A stretch of 14,475 nt of DNA from an uncultured Planctomycetaceae bacterium (GCA_945957305.1 CAMFLN010000011.1:1-14475), one strand, 5' to 3'; positions 7,701-13,602 are shown, numbered from the stretch's first letter. Notes: generated by a model from the sequence alone, not told the origin. Numbers and translations are program-made.

Positions 7701-9683
7701 AGCTACACCGTTCACGAGCTACAGCCGTCGGGCTATTACGACTTCGGCAGTAGCGCGGGTTCGGTCGGCGGCACGCTTATCGGACTAAATACTATTACTG
7801 ACATCGGCCTGGGCTCCGGCATCGACGCCGTGGATTACAACTTCTGCGTGCAGGCTCCGCCGTCTCTCTCGGGCATGATTCACGTCGACACCAACGGCGA
7901 CTGCATCTATCAACCGGGCGAGCCGCTGCTCTCGGGCGTCACGGTGCAATTGCTCAATGCAAGCAACCAGGTCGTGGCGACCACGGTGACCGACGCAAAC
8001 GGCGAGTACATGTTCACGAACCTCGCGCCGGGAACGTATACCGTGCACGAAGTTCAGCCGAACGGATATTTCGAATTCGGCAGCAGTGCCGGATCGGCCG
8101 GCGGCATTCTGGTCGGTATGGATACCATCACCGATGTCACGCTCACTCCGGGCATGAACGCCACGGACTACGACTTCTGCGTGCAGGCGCCGGCCAGCAT
8201 CTCGGGCATGGTGCACATCGACATGAACGGTGACTGCGTCTGGGAGCCGGGCGAGCCGCTGTTGTCTGGCGTAACGATCCAGTTGTGGGACGCGAACAAT
8301 CAGGTGATCGCCACCACGACGACCGACGGCAACGGCATGTACACGTTCGCCGGGTTGAAGCCGGGAACGTACGCCGTGCATGAAATTCAGCCGGCGAACC
8401 TGACCGAGTTCGGCGCGAACGTCGGCTCGGCCGGCGGCGTGCTGCTCGATGTCGATACGATCACCACGATTCCGCTGGGCGCGGGCGTCAATGCCACGGA
8501 TTACAATTTCTGCGAGACGGGGTTGGGCTACTTGCCGCCGTCGGAGTTCGCGCAGCCGAGCTTGCTGCCCATGGCCAATCCGCCGGATAAGATCATCATC
8601 ACGCCGGTGCTCGAATCGTTTGTCACACGTACGCCGTTCACGCTGTATTGGGGCGGTGGCTACGCATACGGCAATACCTGGCACTTGAGCATCATCGATG
8701 CCGGCGAGCCGCGCGGTGTGAATGGCACGGCGCCGCAGGTGGCCTTGATCAGCACGAAAACCGACCCCTTTACGCGTACCGGCGAGGACGTGCACACCTC
8801 GGAATGGATTCTCGGCACGGGCGCGAACGAAGAAGGGGTCAAGCGCTTTGTGCGCTTCGGCATGCGCAACGGCATCCCGGTCACCGGCGACTTCAACGGC
8901 GACGGTATCACCGACGTGGGCTTCTACCAGGATGGCGAATGGTTCATTGACCTTGATGACAACGGTCAATGGGACGAAGGGGACTTGTGGGCCAAGCTGG
9001 GGCACGAGGGAGACATGCCAGTCACCGGCGACTGGGATGGCGACGGCAAAACCGACATCGGCATCTTCGGCCGCGCCTGGCCGGGCGATCCCACGGCCAT
9101 TCGCCGCGAGCCGGGCTTGCCGGCGCCGACCAACACCAGCTTGGGACGCAAGAAAAACGTTCCGCCCGAGACGGACGAAGCGGCCCTCGGTTTCCGCACG
9201 CTCAAGCACACGTCGAAGGGGGATTACCGCGCCGACGTCATCGACCACGTGTTCCATTACGGCACCCCGGGCGATGTCCCGGTCACCGGCGACTGGTACG
9301 GCACCGGCGTGCATACGATCGGCTTGTTCTACAAGGGACGCTGGATTCTCGACAGCAACGGTGACGGCAAGTCGACCGACACCGACCACGACTTCTACTA
9401 CGGCCGTGAAGGCGACAAGCCCGTCGTCGGCGATTTCAACGGCGACGGCATCGATGAATTGGGCGTATATCGCAACGGCGTCTGGTATATCGATACCAAC
9501 AACGACCGCGTGTTGGACGAGAAGGATCGCCTCTTCGAAGTTGGTGGCCCGAACGACGTACCGGTCGTCGGCGACTGGAACGGCGACGGGATCGACGAAC
9601 CGGGCGTGTACCACCAGGGAACAAGCACCGCCGCGGCTCCGGCGGCACCGGCCGCTGCGGGGGAACCGACGCTGGCCGAGTAA
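4773..9683 (+). CDS. Giant cell-surface protein: planctomycete-type N-terminal tag, nine SdrD-B-like domains, FG-GAP-like propeller
   Basis: A 1636-residue protein, GTG start. Residues 1-33 are Arg-rich without a classical hydrophobic signal core. Residues 34-46 form the I-E-A-M-E-E-R-R-L-M-A-A-D motif recurrent in large planctomycete exported proteins. Residues about 47-244 form a beta-rich domain of unknown role. Nine SdrD-B/Cna-B-like domains follow, starting at about 245, 364, 475, 587, 698, 809, 920, 1031 and 1142. The last seven have a D-x-N-G-D-C-x5-G-E calcium-loop motif and end in Y-N-F-C or Y-D-F-C. Residues 1253-1367 are a linker/beta region. Five FG-GAP-like units with G-D-F-N-G-D-G or G-D-W-D-G-D-G loops span about 1368-1615, then an Ala/Pro tail. 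No LPXTG, PEP-CTERM or dockerin sorting end was seen. It is probably an adhesin or structural stalk; the function is inferred. Confidence 0.9.
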   Translation: MGFFTNIFRRTRRRSTADAVVVRPQDRRYHRCHIEAMEERRLMAADINLGVVYYDPASGDDLSPNTFQIQFNGGAAGTQLTHLRIDTDKLGDGLGDGDPFFNTAAGGIGVYGYHPFQVVAANGIQVTNVSVDNGGHILDLTFSGFTAGKTLVFSIDVDEIGLKPPASAVVEGAEFAGARVEATFKADHYYDFVGKDTFVDAYDPKFAGSGLTLPSDNYMPPNPTPSSVLTAGALCNGEQEALPSSISGIVYEDKNLDNIQEAGDPGIAGVSLSLFQWNGTTYVDTNLKTTTDANGAYHFTNLQPGKYQVRETQPNGYFSVGASAGKLNGVTDGVVLDSDTISEVLLQGGEDTVENDFSEALPGKISGYVYYDPNNNGQKEAGENGIANTTVYLFDSQFNLVQTVQTDANGFYQFTNLKYDTYTVEEDQPTGYLDGKDTIGSIGGVLAPPDGMTDIAILSGTNGVNYNFGELLPATISGMIHVDMNGDCIYQSGEPLLQGVTVQLLDASNQVIATTTTNAQGAYSFAGLAPFAVYTVHEVQPVGYFEFGASAGTAGGTVQGLDTIVGANPGSGQNAVDYNFCVQAPASIAGMVHVDSNGDCIYQPGEKLLAGVTIQLLDSSNKVVATTTTDQNGEYKFSGLKPGSYSVHEVQPAGYFEFGSTVGTAGGVQQGLDLIVGANLGSGVEAMDYNFCVQAPASIAGIVHVDQNGDCIYQAGEPLLAGVTIQLFDAQNKLVGTTTTDQNGHYQFAGLKPGIYTVHEIQPNGYFEFGAMAGTAGGTVQSVDTIVGANLGSGVDATDYNFCVQLPASIAGIVHVDANGDCIYQPGEKLLAGVTVQLLDASNKVVATTTTDQNGHYEFDGLKPGTYSVHELQPAGYFEFGAMAGSAGGTVVGLDTIINAVLGSGVTAVDYNFCVQAPASIAGMIHVDTNGDCVYEPGEKLLAGVTVQLFDADNKLVATTVTDQNGQYKFQGLKPGSYTVHELQPSGYYDFGSSAGSVGGTLIGLNTITDIGLGSGIDAVDYNFCVQAPPSLSGMIHVDTNGDCIYQPGEPLLSGVTVQLLNASNQVVATTVTDANGEYMFTNLAPGTYTVHEVQPNGYFEFGSSAGSAGGILVGMDTITDVTLTPGMNATDYDFCVQAPASISGMVHIDMNGDCVWEPGEPLLSGVTIQLWDANNQVIATTTTDGNGMYTFAGLKPGTYAVHEIQPANLTEFGANVGSAGGVLLDVDTITTIPLGAGVNATDYNFCETGLGYLPPSEFAQPSLLPMANPPDKIIITPVLESFVTRTPFTLYWGGGYAYGNTWHLSIIDAGEPRGVNGTAPQVALISTKTDPFTRTGEDVHTSEWILGTGANEEGVKRFVRFGMRNGIPVTGDFNGDGITDVGFYQDGEWFIDLDDNGQWDEGDLWAKLGHEGDMPVTGDWDGDGKTDIGIFGRAWPGDPTAIRREPGLPAPTNTSLGRKKNVPPETDEAALGFRTLKHTSKGDYRADVIDHVFHYGTPGDVPVTGDWYGTGVHTIGLFYKGRWILDSNGDGKSTDTDHDFYYGREGDKPVVGDFNGDGIDELGVYRNGVWYIDTNNDRVLDEKDRLFEVGGPNDVPVVGDWNGDGIDEPGVYHQGTSTAAAPAAPAAAGEPTLAE
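5505..6194 (+). repeat. SdrD-B-like domains 1 and 2 (cysteine-free type)
   Basis: Two tandem domains of 119 and 111 residues, beginning S-I-S-G-I-V-Y-E-D and K-I-S-G-Y-V-Y-Y-D. Each has a calcium-type loop followed by E-A-G, a T-D-A-N-G-x-Y-x-F-T-N-L turn and an N-D-F or Y-N-F final strand. Neither contains cysteine, unlike the seven domains that follow. Confidence 0.85.
6195..8528 (+). repeat. Seven tandem SdrD-B-like domains with paired cysteines
   Basis: Units start at 6195, 6531, 6864, 7197, 7530, 7863 and 8196. The first is 336 bp and the other six are exactly 333 bp (111 codons). Each reads S-I-A/S-G-x-x-H-V/I-D-x-N-G-D-C, then G-E-x-L-L-x-G-V-T-x-Q-L, then T-T-x-T (T-D in six units, T-N in the first), V-H-E-x-Q-P and finally Y-N/D-F-C. 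The extra codon of the first unit lies in its L-A-P-F-A-V-Y-T segment, where the others have forms such as L-K-P-G-S-Y. The seven units hold 14 of the protein's 16 cysteines. Confidence 0.93.
8874..9617 (+). repeat. FG-GAP-like repeats of the giant protein
   Basis: Five units start with P-V-T/V-G-D-F/W. Four carry an N-G-D-G or D-G-D-G calcium loop; the third is degenerate (Y-G-T-G). Units 1, 3 and 4 then have a W-x-x-D strand and a second acidic loop such as D-D-N-G-Q-W-D. Unit 2 is interrupted by an insertion of about 50 residues, and the last unit is cut off after G-V-Y. Confidence 0.8.
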
Positions 9684-9734
9684 CTCGCGCTCTGACCTAG
9701 CATCGCGCGCGAATTCTGCTCGTGGTTTTCACGA

Positions 9735-9769
9735 CGTGCGACAGCGTCTCTCGTGTACGCTGTCGCACG
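9735..9769. terminator. Strong 13-bp hairpin after the giant gene (no T-tract)
   Basis: A perfect inverted repeat: arms CGTGCGACAGCGT (9735-9747) and ACGCTGTCGCACG (9757-9769) around a 9-nt loop, beginning 51 nt after the stop at 9683. No run of T follows, so it may be a factor-dependent terminator, a 3'-end stabiliser or a binding site. Confidence 0.45.
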
Positions 9770-9877
9770 CATGGTGGTGGCAGGCGCCGTACGGTCGTTG
9801 TAATCCGCACACTTTAACAATCGTGCGATGGGCCGGTTTGGCGCGTGTGCCAGATCGCTGTGCGAAACCGTCAGAAG

Positions 9878-9886
9878 TGGTACACT
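9878..9886 (+). promoter_or_regulatory. Candidate extended -10 element for the FG-GAP gene
   Basis: TGG then TACACT (4 of 6 match to TATAAT) forms an extended -10. No convincing -35 lies 16-18 bp upstream. It would give a leader of about 130 nt. A similar GTGGTATACC lies before the CYTH gene. Confidence 0.25.
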
Positions 9887-10010
9887 CCGAACGGGACTAA
9901 GATTTTGCCACCTGACACAGGACGCGAACTATAGTTCGTGTGCCGGGTTCCCGGCGCTGCCGCATCAAGCGGCCCCATGTCTTGTCAGTAGCATCTCGTT
10001 ATTCGCACCT

Positions 10011-10014
10011 GGAG
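10011..10014 (+). promoter_or_regulatory. Ribosome binding site of the FG-GAP gene
   Basis: GGAG with 8 nt to ATG at 10023. It decides the start, placing the signal peptide at the N-terminus. Confidence 0.65.
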
Positions 10015-10022
10015 AGACCGTC

Positions 10023-11102
10023 ATGGGTTTGCACTTCAATGTGTCGCTGCGCAGCTGCGCAGCGCCGCCGGCGGGCCGCCGCTTGTTGATGGTCGGCACG
10101 TCGTGGCTTGTATTGTCGTCCCCTTGTTTTGTCGCGCTGGCGAATGACAACGCCACAAGCGACCAACCTGCGCCTGAGTACTCTGTGCGTTTAAGCGTGA
10201 TCAATGGCGGCGCGCCGCGCGGCGCAGGCCAGACCGACCAACAAAACGCGTCGCTGCCGGCCAATGTCGCTGAACCGTTTACGAGCGAGCGACCGGAGCT
10301 CGATCCATCGCGCTGGCGGTTTGCCGGCCAAGACACATCGAACGATTCGCCCGAGCAGAGCGTGCCCAGCCAGGGAACGCCAATCGCCGGGGACTTCAAC
10401 GGCGATGGAAAAAGTGAGATCGGCTTCTTCGTCGACGGCCAGTGGTTCATTGACCTCAATGGCAATGGCCAGTGGGATCAGTCCGATTTGTGGGCGCTGC
10501 TGGGACAGGCCGGCGATCAGCCGGTCGTAGGGGACTGGGACGGCGACGGCAAGGCCGATATCGGCGTCTTTGGCCTCGATCCAAGCGGCAAGGAAAATAC
10601 ACAAGAAGCGGGATTGCCTGACGCGAACAATGACCAGCCGAGCGGCCTGACCTCGGCCACGAGCGGCGATCCAACTCGGCCAACACGGTTGCTCAAGCGC
10701 GGCGTTGACGGCGCAGTGCGCTCGGACGCCGTCGAGCACGTGCTCTTTTACGGCAGCGAAGGTGGCAAGATCGTGGCTGGTGATTTCAACGGCGACGGCA
10801 TTGATACATTCGCCATTTTCCGCGACGGAAGATGGCTTGTCGACGTCGACGGTGACGGGCAATTCACCACCAACGACTACACCTGGGATTTCGGGCAGGC
10901 GGGCGACCTGCCCGTCGTCGGCGATTTCAACAGCGATGGCAGCGACGATCTTGGTGTCTATCGCGACGGCCTCTGGTTGTTTACTGATGGCGATGGCGAG
11001 GGGGACATTGCGTTCCAACTCGGGTCGGCCAAGACGACGCCGGTCGTCGGCGATTGGGACGGCGACGGCCAGGACGAAGGGGCGGTTTACCTGGGATGGT
11101 AA
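10023..11102 (+). CDS. Secreted FG-GAP-like calcium-propeller protein, paralogue of the giant protein's C-terminal module
   Basis: A 359-residue protein with an N-terminal signal peptide: R-R at 19-20, a hydrophobic core from 21, and likely cleavage after V-A-L-A at residue 40. Residues 55-65 (R-L-S-V-I-N-G-G-A-P-R) match H-L-S-I-I-D-A-G-E-P-R in the giant protein. Residues about 120-357 contain five FG-GAP-like units with D-F-N-G-D-G, D-W-D-G-D-G and D-F-N-S-D-G loops and secondary loops such as D-L-N-G-N-G-Q-W-D. Over 67 residues covering units 1 and 2 I count 44 identities with the giant protein's module. Unit 2 carries a comparable insertion. It ends almost directly after the last unit, so no anchor is visible. 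It probably folds as a small calcium-binding propeller outside the cytoplasm; the ligand is unknown. A clear terminator follows at 11175-11215. Confidence 0.85.
   Translation: MGLHFNVSLRSCAAPPAGRRLLMVGTSWLVLSSPCFVALANDNATSDQPAPEYSVRLSVINGGAPRGAGQTDQQNASLPANVAEPFTSERPELDPSRWRFAGQDTSNDSPEQSVPSQGTPIAGDFNGDGKSEIGFFVDGQWFIDLNGNGQWDQSDLWALLGQAGDQPVVGDWDGDGKADIGVFGLDPSGKENTQEAGLPDANNDQPSGLTSATSGDPTRPTRLLKRGVDGAVRSDAVEHVLFYGSEGGKIVAGDFNGDGIDTFAIFRDGRWLVDVDGDGQFTTNDYTWDFGQAGDLPVVGDFNSDGSDDLGVYRDGLWLFTDGDGEGDIAFQLGSAKTTPVVGDWDGDGQDEGAVYLGW
10380..11093 (+). repeat. FG-GAP-like repeats of the stand-alone protein
   Basis: Five units each begin with a (P)-I/V-V/A-G-D-F/W element and a calcium loop. The second is interrupted after D-I-G-V-F-G and resumes at E-H-V-L-F-Y-G. 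The order matches the repeats of the giant protein unit for unit. Confidence 0.8.
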
Positions 11103-11122
11103 CGCGCTGCGGCAAAGAATTA

Positions 11123-11149
11123 GGCGTTTGCACGTAGAGAGCGAACGCC
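11123..11149. repeat. Hairpin just after the FG-GAP gene
   Basis: Arms GGCGTTTGC (11123-11131) and GCGAACGCC (11141-11149) pair over 9 bp with one G-U, around a 9-nt loop, 20 nt after the stop. No T-tract follows. Confidence 0.4.
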
Positions 11150-11174
11150 CAGCAAGTCGGATTCTCCGTGCGAG

Positions 11175-11215
11175 CCGGCGGTGGAGGGCCAGTTGGCAAT
11201 TCACCGCCGGTTTTT
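11175..11215 (+). terminator. Intrinsic terminator of the FG-GAP gene
   Basis: A perfect 9-bp stem, CCGGCGGTG (11175-11183) with CACCGCCGG (11202-11210), contains a smaller inner GCC/GGC stem. Five T (11211-11215) follow immediately. This is the clearest Rho-independent terminator in the window, and the T-run sets it on the plus strand. Confidence 0.85.
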
Positions 11216-11243
11216 CGCGCGCTTTAATATCTTTCGGCGCTCC

Positions 11244-11276
11244 CCAGAGGGATGGTTGGCGCCGACGTCCCTCTGG
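11244..11276 (-). terminator. Hairpin after the minus-strand coiled-coil gene
   Basis: Perfect 9-bp arms CCAGAGGGA (11244-11252) and TCCCTCTGG (11268-11276) enclose a 15-nt loop, 11 nt beyond the stop of the minus-strand gene. Reading that strand, no T-run follows, so terminator function is only suggested by position. Confidence 0.4.
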
Positions 11277-11287
11277 CACGCGGACGG

Positions 11288-11458
11288 CTAGCCTTCCTTG
11301 AGCTTTTCGAGTTCGGCCGCGACGGTCGCAATTTCTTTTTCCAGTCGTGCCGCTTCTTCCGGCTCGTCCATTTGCTTCTTCGCGCCGGCCAATTGCAGTC
11401 GCAGCTTCTGCAAGCGGGTGTTGAGCAGGTCGATCCGTTTCTTGGCCTTCTTATCCAT
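11288..11458 (-). CDS. Small coiled-coil protein of unknown function
   Basis: A 56-residue protein, nearly all charged or helix-forming residues. It starts M-D-K-K-A-K-K-R, has a leucine-rich heptad pattern (L-L-N-T-R-L-Q-K-L-R-L-Q-L), a Met-Asp-Glu-Pro break near residues 30-33, then a second helix (A-R-L-E-K-E-I ending E-L-E-K-L-K-E-G). This looks like a helical hairpin or a short dimeric coiled coil. The ATG at 11458 is preferred because the coiled-coil pattern begins there, although its ribosome site is weak. A TTG at 11497 would add 13 residues. It lies 53 bp after the CopD-like gene and may be transcribed with it. I recall similar small proteins in planctomycetes, but no function can be assigned. 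Confidence 0.65.
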   Translation of the reverse strand: MDKKAKKRIDLLNTRLQKLRLQLAGAKKQMDEPEEAARLEKEIATVAAELEKLKEG

Positions 11459-11511
11459 CGGCAGAGATCCGAGCGTGCAGAGAAGCTTGGTAAGCAATTT
11501 GCAAGGGATGG

Positions 11512-12024
11512 CTAATTCGCCGCCGGCTCAAAAGCCGGGGCCGTGCTGGTCGGCGGGGGAGGATTCTTCAGCGGCGCGTTCATCGTGATATTCCGCATCA
11601 CGCCGGAAATGCAGACCAACAACACCGCCAACGCAATGTTCAGGTTCAACCAGGTGCGGGCGTTCGCACGCATCCGCTGCGCCAATGCCGTTCGGCCCGA
11701 GAGCAAGCTGGCCAAGGCAAAGATCGCCAGCGCCAGCAGGAACTTGATGCCAAAGAGCATCTGGTAAACAGGCGGCAGCTTGTACTTGCCCGTGAGCGTG
11801 AAAAAGTTGAAGAACCCGCTGAGCAGCAAGAAAGTGATGGCCCCCATGATCCATTTCGACCACCGCGAGCGAACAGCTTCGTGCAGCGACGCGCGCTGGG
11901 CCTCGGGCAACTCGCCCAGGGCCGGCACAAGCGCCGCGCGCATGAAAATCGTTCCCCCGACGGCGATGATCGCCGGCAGGATGTGCAGCCAGCGAAAAAC
12001 CACACTCAGCCAATCGATTTCCAC
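11512..12024 (-). CDS. Four-helix CopD-like integral membrane protein
   Basis: A 170-residue inner-membrane protein starting with GTG. Predicted helices lie at about 7-29 (R-W-L-H-I-L-P-A), 58-78, 87-109 (F-G-I-K-F-L-L-A) and 124-144. The R-W-L-H motif in helix 1, the following G-G-T-I-F and the I-K-F of helix 3 resemble the CopD and HemJ-like families of small helical membrane proteins, some of which bind metal or haem through such histidines. A Pro/Ala-rich tail follows the last helix. The frame stays open upstream to 12150, but the strong AAGGAG site just before 12024 fixes the start. Helix count and topology are confident. The CopD relation is tentative and no copper-resistance genes are nearby. 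The next gene on this strand is the coiled-coil protein. Confidence 0.7.
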   Translation of the reverse strand: MEIDWLSVVFRWLHILPAIIAVGGTIFMRAALVPALGELPEAQRASLHEAVRSRWSKWIMGAITFLLLSGFFNFFTLTGKYKLPPVYQMLFGIKFLLALAIFALASLLSGRTALAQRMRANARTWLNLNIALAVLLVCISGVMRNITMNAPLKNPPPPTSTAPAFEPAAN

Positions 12025-12247
12025 GCCGTCACTCCTTCGCAAGAAATTGCCGTTCGTGTGGATCGCTGAATCGCTTTTCCACAGGCGGCTTGAATCGTAG
12101 TGCCGCTTGATCCTAGGTCGCGGCCGACCGGCTGTCCAGGCGGGGGGCAAGACAAGCGTTTGGCCAGGCTATGGCAAGGATCGCAGCCCCGAACAGGTAA
12201 TTGCAGAGGACGCCGGGTGTGCCAGGGTCGTTGATGCGGGGCCGTTG
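12025..12247. other. Intergenic gap between the cca-like and CopD-like genes
   Basis: 223 bp with no supported gene. No T-tailed hairpin and no convincing promoter were found by eye, so whether the CopD-like gene shares the upstream transcript is undecided. Confidence 0.5.
12032..12037 (-). promoter_or_regulatory. Ribosome binding site of the CopD-like gene
   Basis: On the minus strand AAGGAG lies 7 nt before GTG (12024-12022). It excludes the longer frame that would start at 12150. Confidence 0.75.
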
Positions 12248-13591
12248 CTAGTCGCGTTCCCGCAGCAGTCGATCGACAAGGGACAGCGCCTCATCACGCG
12301 TGCGCACTTCGCCATCGAGTTGCGCCGCGCGAACGCGGTCCAACAGCACCTTGTAGATGTTTCCCTTGGGAACCCCGTGGGCGATCAAGTCGTGCCCACC
12401 AAGTATTGGCGGCGGATCGAGCTCGGCCGCGGGGCGTGCGAGCTGAGCGCGGCAGAATGCGGCGTCGGCCGCGGCGCGCGACGTCTCGCTGCTGTCCCCG
12501 GCGCGTCCTTCGGCTTCGTGCAGCGCGATCAAGTCATGCGCTCCGGGAGAGACCAACAGCGGCTGCAGCTCCGACCAGCGCTGTTGCGCGGCGCCGCTCA
12601 AACAACGCCGGTGCTGCAACAACCAACAGACCCGGTCTCGTTCCTTGTTCGACAATTTCCAACGATCGCAAATCGTGACGGCTGTCGCGAGCGCTAACGA
12701 TTGTTTCGCCGAATGTTTCGAATTATCGTCCCGCGACATCTCATCGAGCGCGTGGAACAGCGCCGCCAGCGCCAGCGGAAACTCCGGTTCACCCAGCGCG
12801 GTCAGCACGCGTGCCGTGTGCAGCCACAGCGCGGCAGCGGCGCCGGGCAGGCCCTCGTCGCGCGGCGGCGCGAGCGCCAGCAGCTCAGGCAATAAAGCTC
12901 CCAGCAAGCGGGTGCGATGCAGCAAGTCCACGGCCGCGGCCCGGCGGGAGTTGACCAGCATCTTGCGCATTTCTTGCGCTACGCGTTCTGGGCTGACGAC
13001 TTGAATCGTCTCGGCCATTTCCTCGATCGCTGCTGCAGTGTCCGCGTCGAGGGCAAAATCAAAACCGGCCGCGATCCGCACGGCACGCACCATCCGCAAC
13101 TTGTCTTCGCCGAAGCGGGCTCGCGGATCGCCGATGGCGCGAACTACGCGGCGTTCGAGATCGGCGAGCCCCTCGACGTAGTCGATGACGCGCTCTTCGA
13201 GCGGATCGTAGAACAGGCCGTTGATCGTGAAGTCTCGCCGCTGGGCGTCTTCCTCGGCCGTGCTGAAGACCACGGCGTCAGGGTGCCGGCCGTCGCTATA
13301 GGTTGCGTCGCGGCGAAAGGTCGTGACCTCGACCATGCCGGCGTGCTTGCTGCCCAGCACGGCGACCACGCCGAACGCCGCGCCGATTTCCAGCGTGCGT
13401 CGCCGGCCGAAGACGGTGCGAATTTCAGGGGGCGTGGCGTTGGTGGCCACATCGTAATCGTTGGGTACGCGCCCCAGCAACTGGTCGCGCACGCAACCGC
13501 CGGCCCACAAGGCCTGATAGCCTGCTTCGCGCAGCCGCTCAAGAACATGGAGCGCCAAGTCGCGTTGCTTGTCGGGCGAAACCGTAGTCAC
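12248..13591 (-). CDS. cca: CCA tRNA nucleotidyltransferase / poly(A) polymerase family protein
   Basis: A class II nucleotidyltransferase of 447 residues, GTG start. It probably adds or repairs the CCA end of tRNA in the cytosol. The head domain shows G-G-C-V-R-D at 31-36, the metal-binding D-Y-D at 45-47, and R-R-D-F-T-I-N-G-L at 118-126. The nucleotide-recognition and RNA-binding region has K-L-R-M-V-R-A-V-R-I-A near 169-179 followed by S-P-E-R-V-A-Q-E-M. A later helical region contains A-L-F-H-A-L-D-E, where related proteins have an H-D metal pair, so any HD phosphohydrolase activity is probably lost. L-S-N-K-E-R-D-R in the tail is typical of the family. CCA addition and poly(A) polymerase cannot be separated firmly from sequence; CCA addition is the more likely role. 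It begins 21 bp after the phosphodiesterase gene, probably in the same transcript. Confidence 0.88.
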   Translation of the reverse strand: MTTVSPDKQRDLALHVLERLREAGYQALWAGGCVRDQLLGRVPNDYDVATNATPPEIRTVFGRRRTLEIGAAFGVVAVLGSKHAGMVEVTTFRRDATYSDGRHPDAVVFSTAEEDAQRRDFTINGLFYDPLEERVIDYVEGLADLERRVVRAIGDPRARFGEDKLRMVRAVRIAAGFDFALDADTAAAIEEMAETIQVVSPERVAQEMRKMLVNSRRAAAVDLLHRTRLLGALLPELLALAPPRDEGLPGAAAALWLHTARVLTALGEPEFPLALAALFHALDEMSRDDNSKHSAKQSLALATAVTICDRWKLSNKERDRVCWLLQHRRCLSGAAQQRWSELQPLLVSPGAHDLIALHEAEGRAGDSSETSRAAADAAFCRAQLARPAAELDPPPILGGHDLIAHGVPKGNIYKVLLDRVRAAQLDGEVRTRDEALSLVDRLLRERD

Positions 13592-13598
13592 CGAAAGG

Positions 13599-13602
13599 CT
13601 CC
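13599..13602 (-). promoter_or_regulatory. Ribosome binding site of the cca-like gene
   Basis: On the minus strand GGAG lies 7 nt before GTG at 13591, within the 21-bp gap after the phosphodiesterase stop. It fixes the GTG start. Confidence 0.65.

Larger units (their letters stand above)
9684..10022. other. 339-bp gene-free stretch between the giant gene and the FG-GAP gene
   Basis: No supported gene. The reading frame of the next gene stays open upstream to 9828 but without a ribosome site. The stretch holds a 13-bp hairpin at 9735-9769, a small hairpin with GTTTT loop at 9720-9734, and an extended -10-like element at 9878-9886. Confidence 0.6.

Noticed and set aside
6195..8528. Regular repeat array as a possible CRISPR or satellite
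   Set aside because: The 333-bp period is in frame, has no short repeat-spacer structure, and encodes protein domains under silent divergence.
7785..9614. Long minus-strand open frame (609 codons) under the giant gene
   Set aside because: It is antisense to well-supported repeat domains, is rich in Val, Asp, Arg and Ala as expected from reverse-reading GC-rich codons, shows no recognisable domain, and merely mirrors the repeat period.
9618..9683. C-terminal sorting signal on the giant protein
   Set aside because: The tail is Ala/Pro-rich, then G-E-P-T-L-A-E. There is no LPXTG, no PEP-CTERM helix and no dockerin pair.
9828..10022. N-terminal extension of the FG-GAP protein
   Set aside because: It would bury the signal peptide and lacks a ribosome site; GGAG before 10023 gives a better start.
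12025..12150. N-terminal extension of the CopD-like membrane protein
   Set aside because: AAGGAG 7 nt before GTG at 12024 fixes the start directly before the first membrane helix. The extension is polar and unremarkable.
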